From NCBI GenBank assembly GCA_000746765.1, contig JOSY01000007.1, positions 1 through 64,000 on the forward strand: DNA of 64,000 nt, given 5' to 3'. Shown in pieces: positions 9,250-19,589 of the stretch (position 1 is its first letter; each line of letters begins with the position of its first letter). The position numbers and the translations under genes are program-made. The notes below the pieces were generated by a model. The model was not told the origin of the DNA and did no database searches. It was given only the letters and a program-made list of their open reading frames with translations. The stretch comes from Marine Group I thaumarchaeote SCGC AAA799-D11 (GTDB taxonomy: Archaea > Thermoproteota > Nitrososphaeria > Nitrososphaerales > Nitrosopumilaceae).

Positions 9250-10955
9250 TTGTGTGTAAAAATCGCTTGATTCTGTGAATCTTTTCTACAATATCCAAAT
9301 CTAACAAACTGAATTTCTTCTCCTTCTTTTAATTGTAAATATTGAGGTTCTGTATAAACGTCTAATTCTTCTAAACTTTCTTCATTGAATTCTTCACCAT
9401 TGAATAAAATCTTTGGAACAATCATTTTAATTTCGTGAGCTGTTTTTTGAGGTACCCATTGAATTTTTGGTATGTTAGATGAATCTCCTTCTCCAACAAA
9501 TTCACCTTCAAATTCATCACTTACTTTTGTAATCTTAACATTGCCTAATCCTAAAAGTCTAATCGATGTCTGTTCTTTGATTAATTCTGCATCGTCTCCA
9601 GAAATGTAAAAATCTTCAGTGATCTCGATTTTTCTTTTTCCCATGTCATTTATTGGATGATTAGGAATTTCAACTACTGATGTTGGTAAATTTTTTATCT
9701 TTAATTTTTTGGCATTTTTTACCATAAACAATCTCATGCTGTCTGCATCTACAAATTTACGATTGAATGCCTCAAGAGCATCAAATGGAGCAAGTGTATT
9801 TGCTTTGGTTAGTCCTAAAGACATGATGAATTTTCTAATTGCTTCAGGTTTGATTCCTCTTCGTCTAAGCGCTTCTAATGTTGGGAGCCTAGGGTCATCA
9901 TACCATGAAACTTTTCCCTCTTCAATCAAAGGCTTAATAATTCTCTTTGATATGGGCATTCCTTTGAATTCAAGCCTAGAGAAAAAGCCCTGCTGAGGCT
10001 TTCTCATGCCTAATGCATCTAAAATTGTATCAATAAGCTCTTTTCTCAATTCAAATTCTTTTGAACGAAATGCATGTGTTACTCCGTCTATACTATCTTC
10101 AATTGCTACTGCAAAATCATAACTGGGCCAAATTCTGTACTTGTCCCCTACTGTGTAATGTTTTTCATCTATAATTCGTAATAGTACAGGATCTCTCATA
10201 ACTGCATTATCTGCTTTCATATCTCCACGGAATCTAACTATAGCTTCACCTGGTTTGAATTTATTTTGCATCTTTTCCCAATTTTTGTTATTTTTTCCAA
10301 TATCCTCCATACTACATTTGCAAACTTTTCTTTCTCTTCTATTCTTACTGATGTCTTCTCTTTTACAAGTACAAACATACGCTTTTCCAGAATTAATTAA
10401 TTCCATTCCTTTTTCATAAAATATTTCCATGTCATCTGAAGTATTTTTCACTTGATCAAATTCTATACCTAACCATTCTAATCCTACTTTGATTGCAGCA
10501 TGATATTCCATTCTTTCAGCTTCAGGATTTGTATCATCCATTCTGAGAATAAATTTCCCTCCATACATCTTTGCATATTCTGAATTGATTATTGCAGCTT
10601 TTGCATGTCCTATGTGTGGATAACCATTTGGCTCTGGAGGAAATCGTGTAACCACTTTTCCTTGTTCTGCATTTTTTAATTCTGGTAATCCTTCTCTTTC
10701 TTCAACTTTTTCTTTAGGTACTAATGCATCTGGAAAGTTTTCTTCTAACTCTTTTTGTTGTTGTTCTTGTGATAATTGATTCACTGATGCAACAATTTCT
10801 GAGATTTCTCCTGAAATTTCTTTTACTTTTGTTCTAAATTCTGGCTTTGTTCCAAGAATTTTTCCTAAAACAATTTTATCTTGAGTTTGACCTCCATGCT
10901 CAAAAGCATTCTGAAGAGCCATTTTTCTAATTTCTTTTTTTATTTCTTCATCCAT
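9246..10955 (-). CDS. gltX: Glutamyl-tRNA synthetase
   Basis: RFPPEPNGYPHIGHAKAA (HIGH), EFKGMPISKR (KMSKS-like). Confidence 0.96.
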   Translation of the reverse strand: MDEEIKKEIRKMALQNAFEHGGQTQDKIVLGKILGTKPEFRTKVKEISGEISEIVASVNQLSQEQQQKELEENFPDALVPKEKVEEREGLPELKNAEQGKVVTRFPPEPNGYPHIGHAKAAIINSEYAKMYGGKFILRMDDTNPEAERMEYHAAIKVGLEWLGIEFDQVKNTSDDMEIFYEKGMELINSGKAYVCTCKREDISKNRRERKVCKCSMEDIGKNNKNWEKMQNKFKPGEAIVRFRGDMKADNAVMRDPVLLRIIDEKHYTVGDKYRIWPSYDFAVAIEDSIDGVTHAFRSKEFELRKELIDTILDALGMRKPQQGFFSRLEFKGMPISKRIIKPLIEEGKVSWYDDPRLPTLEALRRRGIKPEAIRKFIMSLGLTKANTLAPFDALEAFNRKFVDADSMRLFMVKNAKKLKIKNLPTSVVEIPNHPINDMGKRKIEITEDFYISGDDAELIKEQTSIRLLGLGNVKITKVSDEFEGEFVGEGDSSNIPKIQWVPQKTAHEIKMIVPKILFNGEEFNEESLEELDVYTEPQYLQLKEGEEIQFVRFGYCRKDSQNQAIFTHK

Positions 10956-10976
10956 TGTGATTTACCTAATTGATGT

Positions 10977-11957
10977 CTAGACACTTCTCTTAACTACAAA
11001 ATCTAATAATACAATTAGTTCATTTTTTGCCGAACCAGAGTATTTTGATAGTGATTTTTCAGCCTTTTCAGCATATTTTAGTGCCTGTTTCCTAACACTT
11101 TCTTCTATTCCAAGAGAACGAATTACTTCTACTGCCTTGTTAAGGTCATTTCTTGAAATTTTGGGATTTCCAAATGCCTTTAAAATATTTTTTTTATCTT
11201 TACCTTTTGCGAGCTTTATTGCCATTAGTATGGGAAGTGATTTTTTACCTTCTCTAAGATCATTGCCCACTGGTTTCTTTGTAATCTTGGGATCCCCCAT
11301 TACTCCAATTAGGTCATCAGTAATTTGAAATGCTATCCCTAAGTTTCTTCCAAATGACGACAAATTTGAAATATCTTTGTCTTTATTTGTTGCACATATT
11401 GCTCCCATTGCACATGACACATCAAACAATGCTGCAGTTTTCTTTCCAATCATTGTGATGTATTGTGATTGTGTTGGAATTTTCTTTTCTTCTGCCATTT
11501 TAACATCTAATAACTGTCCTTCACAAACATCTACACATGCTTTTGCAAGTCTTGAAATAAGATGTGTGGTTGCAGTTGGTGATAATTTAGTATCTGAAAT
11601 TACTTGATATGCTTTTGAGAATAACACATCTCCTGCAAGAATTGCAATTGGCATACCATATTTTTTATGCGTAGTTGGCACTCCGTGACGCATTTCATCA
11701 TTATCCATAATATCATCATGAACCAAAGTAAAATTGTGAACCATTTCCACTGCGCTTGCAGCTGGCATTGCATTGGATACTTTTCCACCTAAAATTTGGC
11801 AACTCCTAATTACCATATATGGTCTTAATCTTTTTCCACCATGGATGATAAGGTGACCTGCAGCATCATAGAGTTTTTTTGGATTTCCTTTTAATTTTGA
11901 TTTAAGATACTTGTTTACAGTTTTTGCATTTTTTTCAATCTGCTTAGTTTTTTTCAT
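10977..11957 (-). CDS. Polyprenyl synthetase (geranylgeranyl diphosphate synthase type)
   Basis: GGKRLRPYMV, LVHDDIMDND, FQITDDLIGVMGD aspartate-rich motifs. Confidence 0.94.
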   Translation of the reverse strand: MKKTKQIEKNAKTVNKYLKSKLKGNPKKLYDAAGHLIIHGGKRLRPYMVIRSCQILGGKVSNAMPAASAVEMVHNFTLVHDDIMDNDEMRHGVPTTHKKYGMPIAILAGDVLFSKAYQVISDTKLSPTATTHLISRLAKACVDVCEGQLLDVKMAEEKKIPTQSQYITMIGKKTAALFDVSCAMGAICATNKDKDISNLSSFGRNLGIAFQITDDLIGVMGDPKITKKPVGNDLREGKKSLPILMAIKLAKGKDKKNILKAFGNPKISRNDLNKAVEVIRSLGIEESVRKQALKYAEKAEKSLSKYSGSAKNELIVLLDFVVKRSV

Positions 11958-12594
11958 TTACTAATCTCCATTTTTCTTGTGGCAAATGTTTTTTGATTGC
12001 ATTTTGCAATCCTTCATGAATCTCACTAGTCATCCATGTAGTTAAGACATTTGCATGTTTTTCAAGCATAGTCTTATCTGATTTATCGAGTAATTCTAAT
12101 GCAATTAACATCCATGGGCAATAAATCTCAGGATTTGTCTTGATTTCTGAAAGTAATTCGCTAGATGAAATCCATTTAATTTCATCTATCTCTCCTTCAA
12201 TCTCTTTTAGTTCTATAGATTCATCTATGATTCCAATTAATGTTCCACAAATTTCATTTTCAGAACCTACATCTTTGTAAGGTACATGATATTCAAATTT
12301 ATGTAAATAATCTAACTTTCCTTCAATTCCTAATTCTTCAGGCATTCTTCTTTCTCCTGATGAAACATAAGTTTCTGATTCTCTAGGATGACTTGCAAAT
12401 GTACCATCCCAATCTCCTGGCCACAACATCTTTTCTTTTGCTCTTCTTGTTAGGACTAATCTTCCATTTTCATCAAACAATAATGCAGTAAATGCTCTGT
12501 GGAGTTTTCCATTAGGTAAATGACATTTTACTTTTTCTTCTTTTCCAATAGGATTGTCATTTTCATCAACTAGTATAACAAATTCTTCAGCCAT
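11944..12594 (-). CDS. idi: Isopentenyl-diphosphate delta-isomerase, type 1 (NUDIX)
   Basis: CHLPNGKLHRAFTALLF...WDGTFASHPRESETYVSSGERRMPEELG. Confidence 0.92.
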   Translation of the reverse strand: MAEEFVILVDENDNPIGKEEKVKCHLPNGKLHRAFTALLFDENGRLVLTRRAKEKMLWPGDWDGTFASHPRESETYVSSGERRMPEELGIEGKLDYLHKFEYHVPYKDVGSENEICGTLIGIIDESIELKEIEGEIDEIKWISSSELLSEIKTNPEIYCPWMLIALELLDKSDKTMLEKHANVLTTWMTSEIHEGLQNAIKKHLPQEKWRLVNEKN

Positions 12595-13337
12595 TATTTT
12601 CCTCTAAACAATGTTCCTTCAAATTTCCTATTTTTAACCGCTTTCACGATTCTATCAGGCTTGTTTCCGTTTACAAAAAATACATTCATTCCCATCTTTG
12701 AAATTTTTGTTGCTTCTTCAATCTTTCTAGTCATTCCACCTGTTACATCCATTTTATTTTCAGAGATCGATGGATTTTCTCCTTTTAATTCATGAATTAG
12801 TTTTTTAGATTTAAGATCAGAATATACTCCATCTTCATTTAAAGCAAAAATACAAAGTTTGGGTTTTAGAATTTTTGCAAGATGTGTCATTATTTTATCT
12901 CCTGATAAAATGAATGTCTTGTTTTGTCCATACCATAGTGCATCCCCAAAAGTGACTGGAATCAAACCTGATTTTGAAATTTTTTCAATTTCTTTTACTT
13001 TTTTTGGTATTGGTTTGTTTCCTACCATAAAATCTGTAGGTGGAAGACAGTATGGATTTAATTTGTTTTTTAGAAATGAATCCAAAATTATTTTGTTTAG
13101 TTCTATCATGGAGTTTTTTACAATTGCAACTCCTCTCAAATCATACTTTCTTTCTCTAGTATGCATGTCGTATTTGACAGACCAATAATGTCCATAAGAT
13201 CCGCCTCCATGAACTATTATTATTGGCTCTTTGATTTTTTTCAGACTCTTTGCAAGATTCTCTATTGTTTTTCTTCTTGCAGATAGTGGCTTTTCTTTAT
13301 TTGTAATAATTGAACCGCCTAATTTTATGAGAATCAT
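12594..13337 (-). CDS. ipk: Isopentenyl phosphate kinase
   Basis: MILIKLGGSIITNKEKP...IIVHGGGSYGHYW...DVTGGMTRKIEEA; adjacent to idi and mvk. Confidence 0.93.
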   Translation of the reverse strand: MILIKLGGSIITNKEKPLSARRKTIENLAKSLKKIKEPIIIVHGGGSYGHYWSVKYDMHTRERKYDLRGVAIVKNSMIELNKIILDSFLKNKLNPYCLPPTDFMVGNKPIPKKVKEIEKISKSGLIPVTFGDALWYGQNKTFILSGDKIMTHLAKILKPKLCIFALNEDGVYSDLKSKKLIHELKGENPSISENKMDVTGGMTRKIEEATKISKMGMNVFFVNGNKPDRIVKAVKNRKFEGTLFRGK

Positions 13338-13360
13338 GTTGTTCCAAATTATCTATATAA

Positions 13361-14302
13361 TTAAAAAGTATCCAGTCCTTTGAAATCAATTTTTACAGAA
13401 AAGCATTCGTAATTCTTTTCATTGAATTCTTTTATCGTATTTTGTAAATTTGATTCGTCAGTTAGGGCAAAAATACATCCTCCTCCGCCTGCACCCGTAA
13501 TTTTTGCTCCAAATGATGTCTTTTGTCCAATCTTAATCATATCTCTAAGCTTATCATTTGAAATTCCAATCCTCTCTAAATATTCTTGATTTTGAATTGC
13601 TTTTTGACCCAAATCTTTTACATTGTCTTCTTTCAACAATTCTAAGACGTTTTCAATAAGATAAGATTCATCTTCACACAATTTTGAAAATTCTTTTTCA
13701 TTATTTTCCTTGAATTTTCTTACTCCTTCTACTACACTTTCTGTTGAATGTTCAACATTTGAGTTTGCAATAACTAGATGAAAATTAGGTTCAGATTCTA
13801 TTTTGGAAAATCCATTTTTCTTATCATATTCCATTAACCCTCCAAAAGTGCAAACGGTACAGTCTGCGCCTGATGTATTTTGAAAAATTGTTTTCTCAGC
13901 CTCTATTGCAAGTTTTAAAATTTCATCTTTTGAAATATTTTCAAATAACTTTGAAATTGCAGCTGCACCTGCTACGCAACAAGCAGATGATGAACCTAAA
14001 CCTACTCCTAAAGGAATCTCTGATTCAACCTCTATCTTAATTCCAGAATCTTTGTCTTGAATTATCTTATCTGCTAAATAATAAAATGGTTTTAGTGGAG
14101 AATTAATTTCTGAAATTGGTTTGTTTGGTTCTAATTCAAGTTCTCCAATATTTGATTTGATTGAAATCTTCTTTTCGCTAATTTCTTCTGCAGTAACTGT
14201 AATTCTTTTGTTAATTGCACAAAGAATTGCTTTTACTCCATATACAACAAAATGTTCTCCAAAAAGAATGACTTTTCCTGGAGCGGATGCTTTTGATTTC
14301 AA
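13361..14302 (-). CDS. mvk: Mevalonate kinase
   Basis: SAPGKVILFGEHFVVYG, PLGVGLGSSSA, KITGAGGGGCIFAL (GHMP motifs). Confidence 0.95.
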   Translation of the reverse strand: MKSKASAPGKVILFGEHFVVYGVKAILCAINKRITVTAEEISEKKISIKSNIGELELEPNKPISEINSPLKPFYYLADKIIQDKDSGIKIEVESEIPLGVGLGSSSACCVAGAAAISKLFENISKDEILKLAIEAEKTIFQNTSGADCTVCTFGGLMEYDKKNGFSKIESEPNFHLVIANSNVEHSTESVVEGVRKFKENNEKEFSKLCEDESYLIENVLELLKEDNVKDLGQKAIQNQEYLERIGISNDKLRDMIKIGQKTSFGAKITGAGGGGCIFALTDESNLQNTIKEFNEKNYECFSVKIDFKGLDTF

Positions 14303-14328
14303 GTAAACACTTTAAGATTCTGATTTAT

Positions 14329-14952
14329 TTATTCGATTTCCTCTTCGGTAATCTTTGTTTCAAAATCATCAATTTCAATGCTCATTGGGTCTTCTTCTTT
14401 TAATTCTCCTTTTTCAATGAGAATTTGACGTACCAATAACCAGTAAACAGTAGCTAATGCTTTTCTTCCTCTGTTGTTTGCTGGTATGATTACATCAAGA
14501 TTTGATGTTATGTTGTCTGTATTTGCAATTCCAATTACTGGAATTCCTGCATTGGTTGCTTCAGTAATTGCCTGTTCGTTAACTTGAGGATCTGAAATCA
14601 AAACTAATTTTGGTTCAATGTAATATGGTAATGATGGATTTGTCAGGGTTCCTGGCATGAATCTTCCAAGTAATTTCTTTGAGCCTAATGTCTCACAAAA
14701 TTTCTCAATAGGCGTTTCAGCATATTGTCTACCTGAACAGACAATGAGATTTTCTACTCCTAATCTGTTGATAAATTTGGCTGCGGTCTTAATCTTGTCT
14801 AATGTAATATCCAAATCAAGCATGTAGAGTCCTTCTGGACTAGCCTTGGTGATGAATGGTCTCATGAATTTTGTCTTAACTTGAGTACCTACTCTAATTC
14901 CTGTAGATATGATCTTCTTTTTGATGTCTGTTGTTTCTGCTTGTTGGCTCAT
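14329..14952 (-). CDS. rpsB: 30S ribosomal protein S2
   Basis: GTQVKTKFMRPFI...FIPGTLTNP-like, EPKLVLISDPQVNEQAITEATNAGIPVIGIANTDN. Confidence 0.95.
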   Translation of the reverse strand: MSQQAETTDIKKKIISTGIRVGTQVKTKFMRPFITKASPEGLYMLDLDITLDKIKTAAKFINRLGVENLIVCSGRQYAETPIEKFCETLGSKKLLGRFMPGTLTNPSLPYYIEPKLVLISDPQVNEQAITEATNAGIPVIGIANTDNITSNLDVIIPANNRGRKALATVYWLLVRQILIEKGELKEEDPMSIEIDDFETKITEEEIE

Positions 14953-14959
14953 AGCGATT

Positions 14960-16198
14960 TTAAATCTCTGCCATACCGCGTATTAAATCATGCTCTGATA
15001 GGCGTAATAATTCATTTAATTTTGCCACTCTTTCTCCTCCTACAACGCCAACTTTGAGCATTTTTGACTTTGTTGCAAGACCAATATGAGAAATTTGTGA
15101 ATCTGTAGATTCGCCTGATCTGTGTGATGTGATTAATCTGATATTGTTTTCATTTGCTAGATTTGCAAATTCTAGAGCATCATAAAGGCTTCCTGCTTGA
15201 TTGACTTTCAAAATTGCAGCATTACATGATTTCATATCAATGGCTTTTGAAAGAATGCCTTTGTTTGTAACTGTCAAATCATCTCCTGTGATCAAAGTAT
15301 TTGGAAATTTTGCTGTTAATTCTGACATGTCTTCAAATGCTTCTTCATGAACTGCATCTTCTGCATAAATTAGTTTGAATTTTTCAATAATATCTGCTGC
15401 AAAATCAATCTGTTCAGATGTTGTATTTTCAAAACCTGCTCTATCATAAACATACTTTGATTTTTCTTCATCCCATTGTGTAGATGATGCAAAATCAACA
15501 CCTAATGATACTTCTTTTCCTAAAGTAAATCCTAAATTTTCACAAGCCTTTGCAGAAACCTCTAATGCTTTCTGATTTTCTAATTTTGGTGCCCATCCAC
15601 CTTCATCTCCTCGTCCATTTGTAAAGTTAGGATCTTCTTTTTCTAAAACACTACGTAATTCTTTATGTACTGCTAAGTTTGTCTCAATTGCATCTTCAAT
15701 ACTTTTTGCGCCTGTTGCACAAATCAAAATCTCTTGAATGTCTGGTGTGCCTGGTCCTGCATGAGCTCCCCCTCCTAAAATATTTCCTAAAGGAAATGGA
15801 AATTTGTATGATGATTCGTTTGATAATGTTTTGAATAATGGTTGTTCAAGTGCTTTTGATGCTGATTCCATGGATGCAATTGTTACTGCAAAAGCAAGCG
15901 CGCCTCCAATTTCTGAATAGTTTGACGAATTATCAAAACTTTTCAAAGTATCGTGAACTCCTTTTAGATCAGATGATTCTAAACCGATAAATTTTTGAGA
16001 ATTTTCTTTTAAAATTTGAAGACTTTCTTCAGGTTTTCCATTGCGGAAACTTACTGCCTCATATTTTCCAACACTTGCACCTGATGGAGCACAAACTCTT
16101 CCTAAGAATTTTCCATCAGATTCAACATCCACTTCTATTGTTTTACTTCCTCGACTATTGTATAGAATACGTCCTTCAATTGAAGTGATCTTGGCCAA
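14960..16198 (-). CDS. eno: Enolase
   Basis: GRILYNSRGSKTIEVDV...LPFPLGNILGGGAHAG...LITSHRSGESTDSQISHIGLATKS. Confidence 0.96.
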   Translation of the reverse strand: MAKITSIEGRILYNSRGSKTIEVDVESDGKFLGRVCAPSGASVGKYEAVSFRNGKPEESLQILKENSQKFIGLESSDLKGVHDTLKSFDNSSNYSEIGGALAFAVTIASMESASKALEQPLFKTLSNESSYKFPFPLGNILGGGAHAGPGTPDIQEILICATGAKSIEDAIETNLAVHKELRSVLEKEDPNFTNGRGDEGGWAPKLENQKALEVSAKACENLGFTLGKEVSLGVDFASSTQWDEEKSKYVYDRAGFENTTSEQIDFAADIIEKFKLIYAEDAVHEEAFEDMSELTAKFPNTLITGDDLTVTNKGILSKAIDMKSCNAAILKVNQAGSLYDALEFANLANENNIRLITSHRSGESTDSQISHIGLATKSKMLKVGVVGGERVAKLNELLRLSEHDLIRGMAEI

Positions 16199-16199
16199 G

Positions 16200-16436
16200 T
16201 TATTCTAACTCAGATTGAACTTCTTGCTTTCTTCTCTGAATTGCTTCATAGAATGGAATTACCTGTTGAATTGTTTCAACAGTAGTTAGTAACATCCTTC
16301 TACAACAATATCTCTCAACTCCAACAGAATCTAGAGTTTTCTCTGGATCTTCTCCAGCTTTGATTTTATTTTGATAATCATCATATTTGTCAGCAATTAG
16401 ATTTCCACATGTAAAACATCTAACAGGAATTAACAT
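16200..16436 (-). CDS. rpoN: RNA polymerase subunit N (track ORF extends to 16472; start chosen at MLIPVRCF)
   Basis: MLIPVRCFTCGNLIADKYDDY...GVERYCCRRMLLT. Confidence 0.93.
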   Translation of the reverse strand: MLIPVRCFTCGNLIADKYDDYQNKIKAGEDPEKTLDSVGVERYCCRRMLLTTVETIQQVIPFYEAIQRRKQEVQSELE

Positions 16437-16488
16437 ACGAACGAAAAAGTAATCAAGGATTATAAAAACCATGCATGGAAATTTCTTT

Positions 16489-16573
16489 GCGGGCGTCGCC
16501 CAGCCTGGCCAAAGGCGCTAGCTTGAGGGGCTAGTCTCTCAGGAGTTCGTGGGTTCAAATCCCATCGCCCGCA
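16489..16573 (+). tRNA. tRNA-Leu (GAG)
   Basis: Acceptor GCGGGCG/CGCCCGC + A; anticodon loop CTTGAGG; long variable arm; T-loop TTCAAAT. Confidence 0.93.
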
Positions 16574-16582
16574 TACAAAAAA

Positions 16583-17197
16583 TTATTTTTCAAATTTTTG
16601 TAATGTTTTGATTAATTCAGTTCTTCTCTGTTCTTCAGTAATTGCAGATCTGACATCATCGACTAAAATTCTATTTACATCAATTTTTCTTCTAGCTTCT
16701 TTTACTACTTTATCGTACATCGAAAAGGTGTAGAGTTGAAGATACAAATTTTCCATTATTTCAAAAATTCTTGTGGCCTCGTCAATTTCACCAATTCTGA
16801 TCTTATCAAATGTCATTCTCTTTAGTTCTCCAATACAATCTAGTAACCCCAAAACATATGATTCTGGTAAAACCCCTAATTTTTTATCTGATGGGATTTC
16901 TTTTTTCTCCACAACTGCAATTAGACATGCTGCTTCAACAAATTCCTGTTCGGCTGTGATGATGTATCTTTTAAGATCTCCTGTTGCTTTTTTCTTGTAT
17001 TTTTTTAAGAGACTCTCTGCTTTTTTGAGATTATTTTTTCCTGTCTTTGTGTCTTTTTTATGAACTGCAATTATTGATCTACTACAAAGAACGATTATCT
17101 CTCTGGTATTTTTTAATAAAAATTCTCTTGAGTCTTGAGTATCTCCTAAAGTTTTTGAAATTTTATTCAATGATGGTTTTACATTTTTTAATGTCAT
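16583..17197 (-). CDS. Translin family protein
   Basis: DTQDSREFLLKNTREIIVLCSRSIIAVHK...AEQEFVEAACLIAV...GLLDCIGELKRMTFDKIRIGEIDEATRIFEIMENLY. Confidence 0.85.
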   Translation of the reverse strand: MTLKNVKPSLNKISKTLGDTQDSREFLLKNTREIIVLCSRSIIAVHKKDTKTGKNNLKKAESLLKKYKKKATGDLKRYIITAEQEFVEAACLIAVVEKKEIPSDKKLGVLPESYVLGLLDCIGELKRMTFDKIRIGEIDEATRIFEIMENLYLQLYTFSMYDKVVKEARRKIDVNRILVDDVRSAITEEQRRTELIKTLQKFEK

Positions 17198-17270
17198 GTT
17201 TGATGTTCATACTAACCCGGATAAAGCCGTTTTCTAAACTCTTATTTTGGATATGATTTTCATGTAAATT

Positions 17271-17918
17271 ATGGAAATTACAGTTGATCAAATGTACAAT
17301 ATTGAAAATAAAGGTCATGATATGGGGTTTTTAAAAAAATTCATGATGGAAAACGCAGGTGCTGCTGCAGTAAAAAGATTAGTTGAAAAACTTGGAAACG
17401 TAGACTCGAAAAATATTTTGATTTTTGTTGGAATGGGAAATAATGGTGGTGACGGATTAGTAATGGCAAGACATCTTGCTGGATATGGTGCTAAAGTAAC
17501 CGTTATGCTTCTTGGAAATCCTGAAAACATCAAAACTGAGGAGAGTAACTGGAATTGGTCCATTTTAGAGAAAATGCCTTCTGTAAAACTAATGACCGGC
17601 GGTTCTACTGATTTTGATTTTAAACCTGATGTGATTATTGATGGAATCCTTGGTACTGGTATTTCTGGTGAAATAAGAGAACCATATGCATCTGCAATTA
17701 ATTACATAAACAAAACTGATTGTTACAAATTTGCAGTTGATGTTCCATCTGGTTTAGATCCTCAAACAGGTGAAACCGCAAATATATTCACTAAATGTGA
17801 TATGACTGTAACATTTCACAAAATGAAACAAGGAATTCCAAAAAGAAAAGACTTGACAGGTGAATTATTTGCCGAAAAAATTGGAATTCCTCCAGAAGCA
17901 GAGGAGGGAATTTTGTGA
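17271..17918 (+). CDS. NAD(P)H-hydrate epimerase (YjeF_N)
   Basis: MMENAGAAAVKRL...ILIFVGMGNNGGDGLVMARHL...VIDGILGTGISGEIREPY. Confidence 0.92.
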   Translation: MEITVDQMYNIENKGHDMGFLKKFMMENAGAAAVKRLVEKLGNVDSKNILIFVGMGNNGGDGLVMARHLAGYGAKVTVMLLGNPENIKTEESNWNWSILEKMPSVKLMTGGSTDFDFKPDVIIDGILGTGISGEIREPYASAINYINKTDCYKFAVDVPSGLDPQTGETANIFTKCDMTVTFHKMKQGIPKRKDLTGELFAEKIGIPPEAEEGIL

Positions 17919-18523
17919 TAGTTCATCAAATTCAAGTTGGAAACATGCAAAATTTTTCTTATATTGTTGAGGATGAAGATACAAGTGAATCCATCGTAAT
18001 TGATCCATCGTGGGATCTTATTGAGTTAGAGATGGTAATCAAAGAAAATAGTTTGAAAATAAAATACATTGTAAACACACATCACCACTTTGATCACACC
18101 CTTGGAAATGAGGTAATGGTAGAATCCACTAAAGCCCCAATTATTCAACATGAAAATTCCGAATTGAAACATGATATCGCTGTAAAAGATGGAGATGTAA
18201 TTGAATTTGGTAACTCAAAATTAAAAGTCTTTCATACCCCTGGTCATTCTAAGGATAGTATTTGCTTGATAGGGGATGGAAAGATTTTCTCAGGTGATAC
18301 ATTGTTTGTTGGAAATTGTGGCCGCATTGATTTACCTGGTGGTAGCGCAAAAGAACTCTATCACAGTCTATTTGATGTTCTTTACTCCTTAGATGATAAT
18401 TTGGTTCTATATCCTGGGCACAATTATGGTCATAAAGAGACATCTACAATAGGACAAGAAAAAATTACAAATATGGTAATGCAAAAGAGGACTGAACAAC
18501 AGTTTCTTGATATGATGGGTTAG
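17915..18523 (+). CDS. MBL-fold metallohydrolase (glyoxalase II-like)
   Basis: YIVNTHHHFDHTLGN...HTPGHSKDSICLIGDGKIFSGDTLF...YPGHNYG. Confidence 0.93.
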   Translation: MIVHQIQVGNMQNFSYIVEDEDTSESIVIDPSWDLIELEMVIKENSLKIKYIVNTHHHFDHTLGNEVMVESTKAPIIQHENSELKHDIAVKDGDVIEFGNSKLKVFHTPGHSKDSICLIGDGKIFSGDTLFVGNCGRIDLPGGSAKELYHSLFDVLYSLDDNLVLYPGHNYGHKETSTIGQEKITNMVMQKRTEQQFLDMMG

Positions 18524-18530
18524 TGATTTT

Positions 18531-19589
18531 TTGGAAGATTTTGAATTATATGGAAATATTGATCTGGCTCATAATTTTATTGACTCTGTAAAATCTGGCA
18601 AATTTCTTTTTTCATTTGTAATTTCATACACTGAAACATCTGAAATTCCAGGAATAACTTTTGCTGGTGCTGATAAAGACTCTATTCAATTTACTCCTCC
18701 AGCTGATGCAGAATATCTTCATTATGGATATTGTAAAACTATTGATAAAATCCCAATGACTCCTGATGGAAAACCTACTCCTGGGGTGCTAACAAAGACT
18801 GCTCTTGAATCTGCAAGCATTCCTCATCTAACAATTAATGCTGGAAGTAAAATAGCACCACAATTACCTTTTATTGAATCTGGTTTACCTTTTGGAAAAA
18901 ATATTTCAATTCAAGATGCAATGACTGATACGATAGTTTCTCATGCTGTTGAATATGGACAAATCCTTGGAAGAAGTCTAGCATCATTAACTGATTGTTT
19001 GATAATTGGTGAGTGTATTCCTGGTGGAACAACTACTGCTTTAGCATTGCTTAAAGCATTAGACTATGATGCAAAGGTAAGCTCAAGTATTCCTAATAAT
19101 CCTGTTGAATTAAAAAATAAAATTGTAGCTTCTGCACTTGATAGAATTAATTCTGAACATCCATACAGTATTGTTGCAAAAATAGGTGATCCGATGATTC
19201 CTTTTGTTGCAGGAATGTTGAGCTCTGCATCTAGTGTGTCTAAAGTTATGTTGGCAGGCGGAACACAAATGGCTGCAGTTTTGGCGTTTGCATCAAAAAT
19301 TGGATTTAATGAAGAAAATACTGCAATTGGAACCACATCTTATATCACAAATGACACAACTGCAAACTTCAAAGAACTCGTCAATGGTATTGCAGATATC
19401 CCTGTCATTTCTGTTGATCCAGGCATGAAAAACTCCAAATTTTCTGGTCTAAAGGCATTTTCTGAAGGGTTTGCAAAAGAAGGAGTAGGTGCTGGTGGAA
19501 GTATTATCTCATCTATGTTGAAAACTGGAAGTAATTCTGAAAATTTCTTGAATTTGGTTGAAAAAGAATATCAAAGATTGTTTACTTGA
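18531..19589 (+). CDS. Nicotinate-nucleotide-dimethylbenzimidazole phosphoribosyltransferase-like (archaeal CobT family)
   Basis: GEC(I)PGGTTTALALLKALDYDAKVSSS; VMLAGGTQMAAVLAF; TTG start. Confidence 0.82.
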   Translation: MEDFELYGNIDLAHNFIDSVKSGKFLFSFVISYTETSEIPGITFAGADKDSIQFTPPADAEYLHYGYCKTIDKIPMTPDGKPTPGVLTKTALESASIPHLTINAGSKIAPQLPFIESGLPFGKNISIQDAMTDTIVSHAVEYGQILGRSLASLTDCLIIGECIPGGTTTALALLKALDYDAKVSSSIPNNPVELKNKIVASALDRINSEHPYSIVAKIGDPMIPFVAGMLSSASSVSKVMLAGGTQMAAVLAFASKIGFNEENTAIGTTSYITNDTTANFKELVNGIADIPVISVDPGMKNSKFSGLKAFSEGFAKEGVGAGGSIISSMLKTGSNSENFLNLVEKEYQRLFT

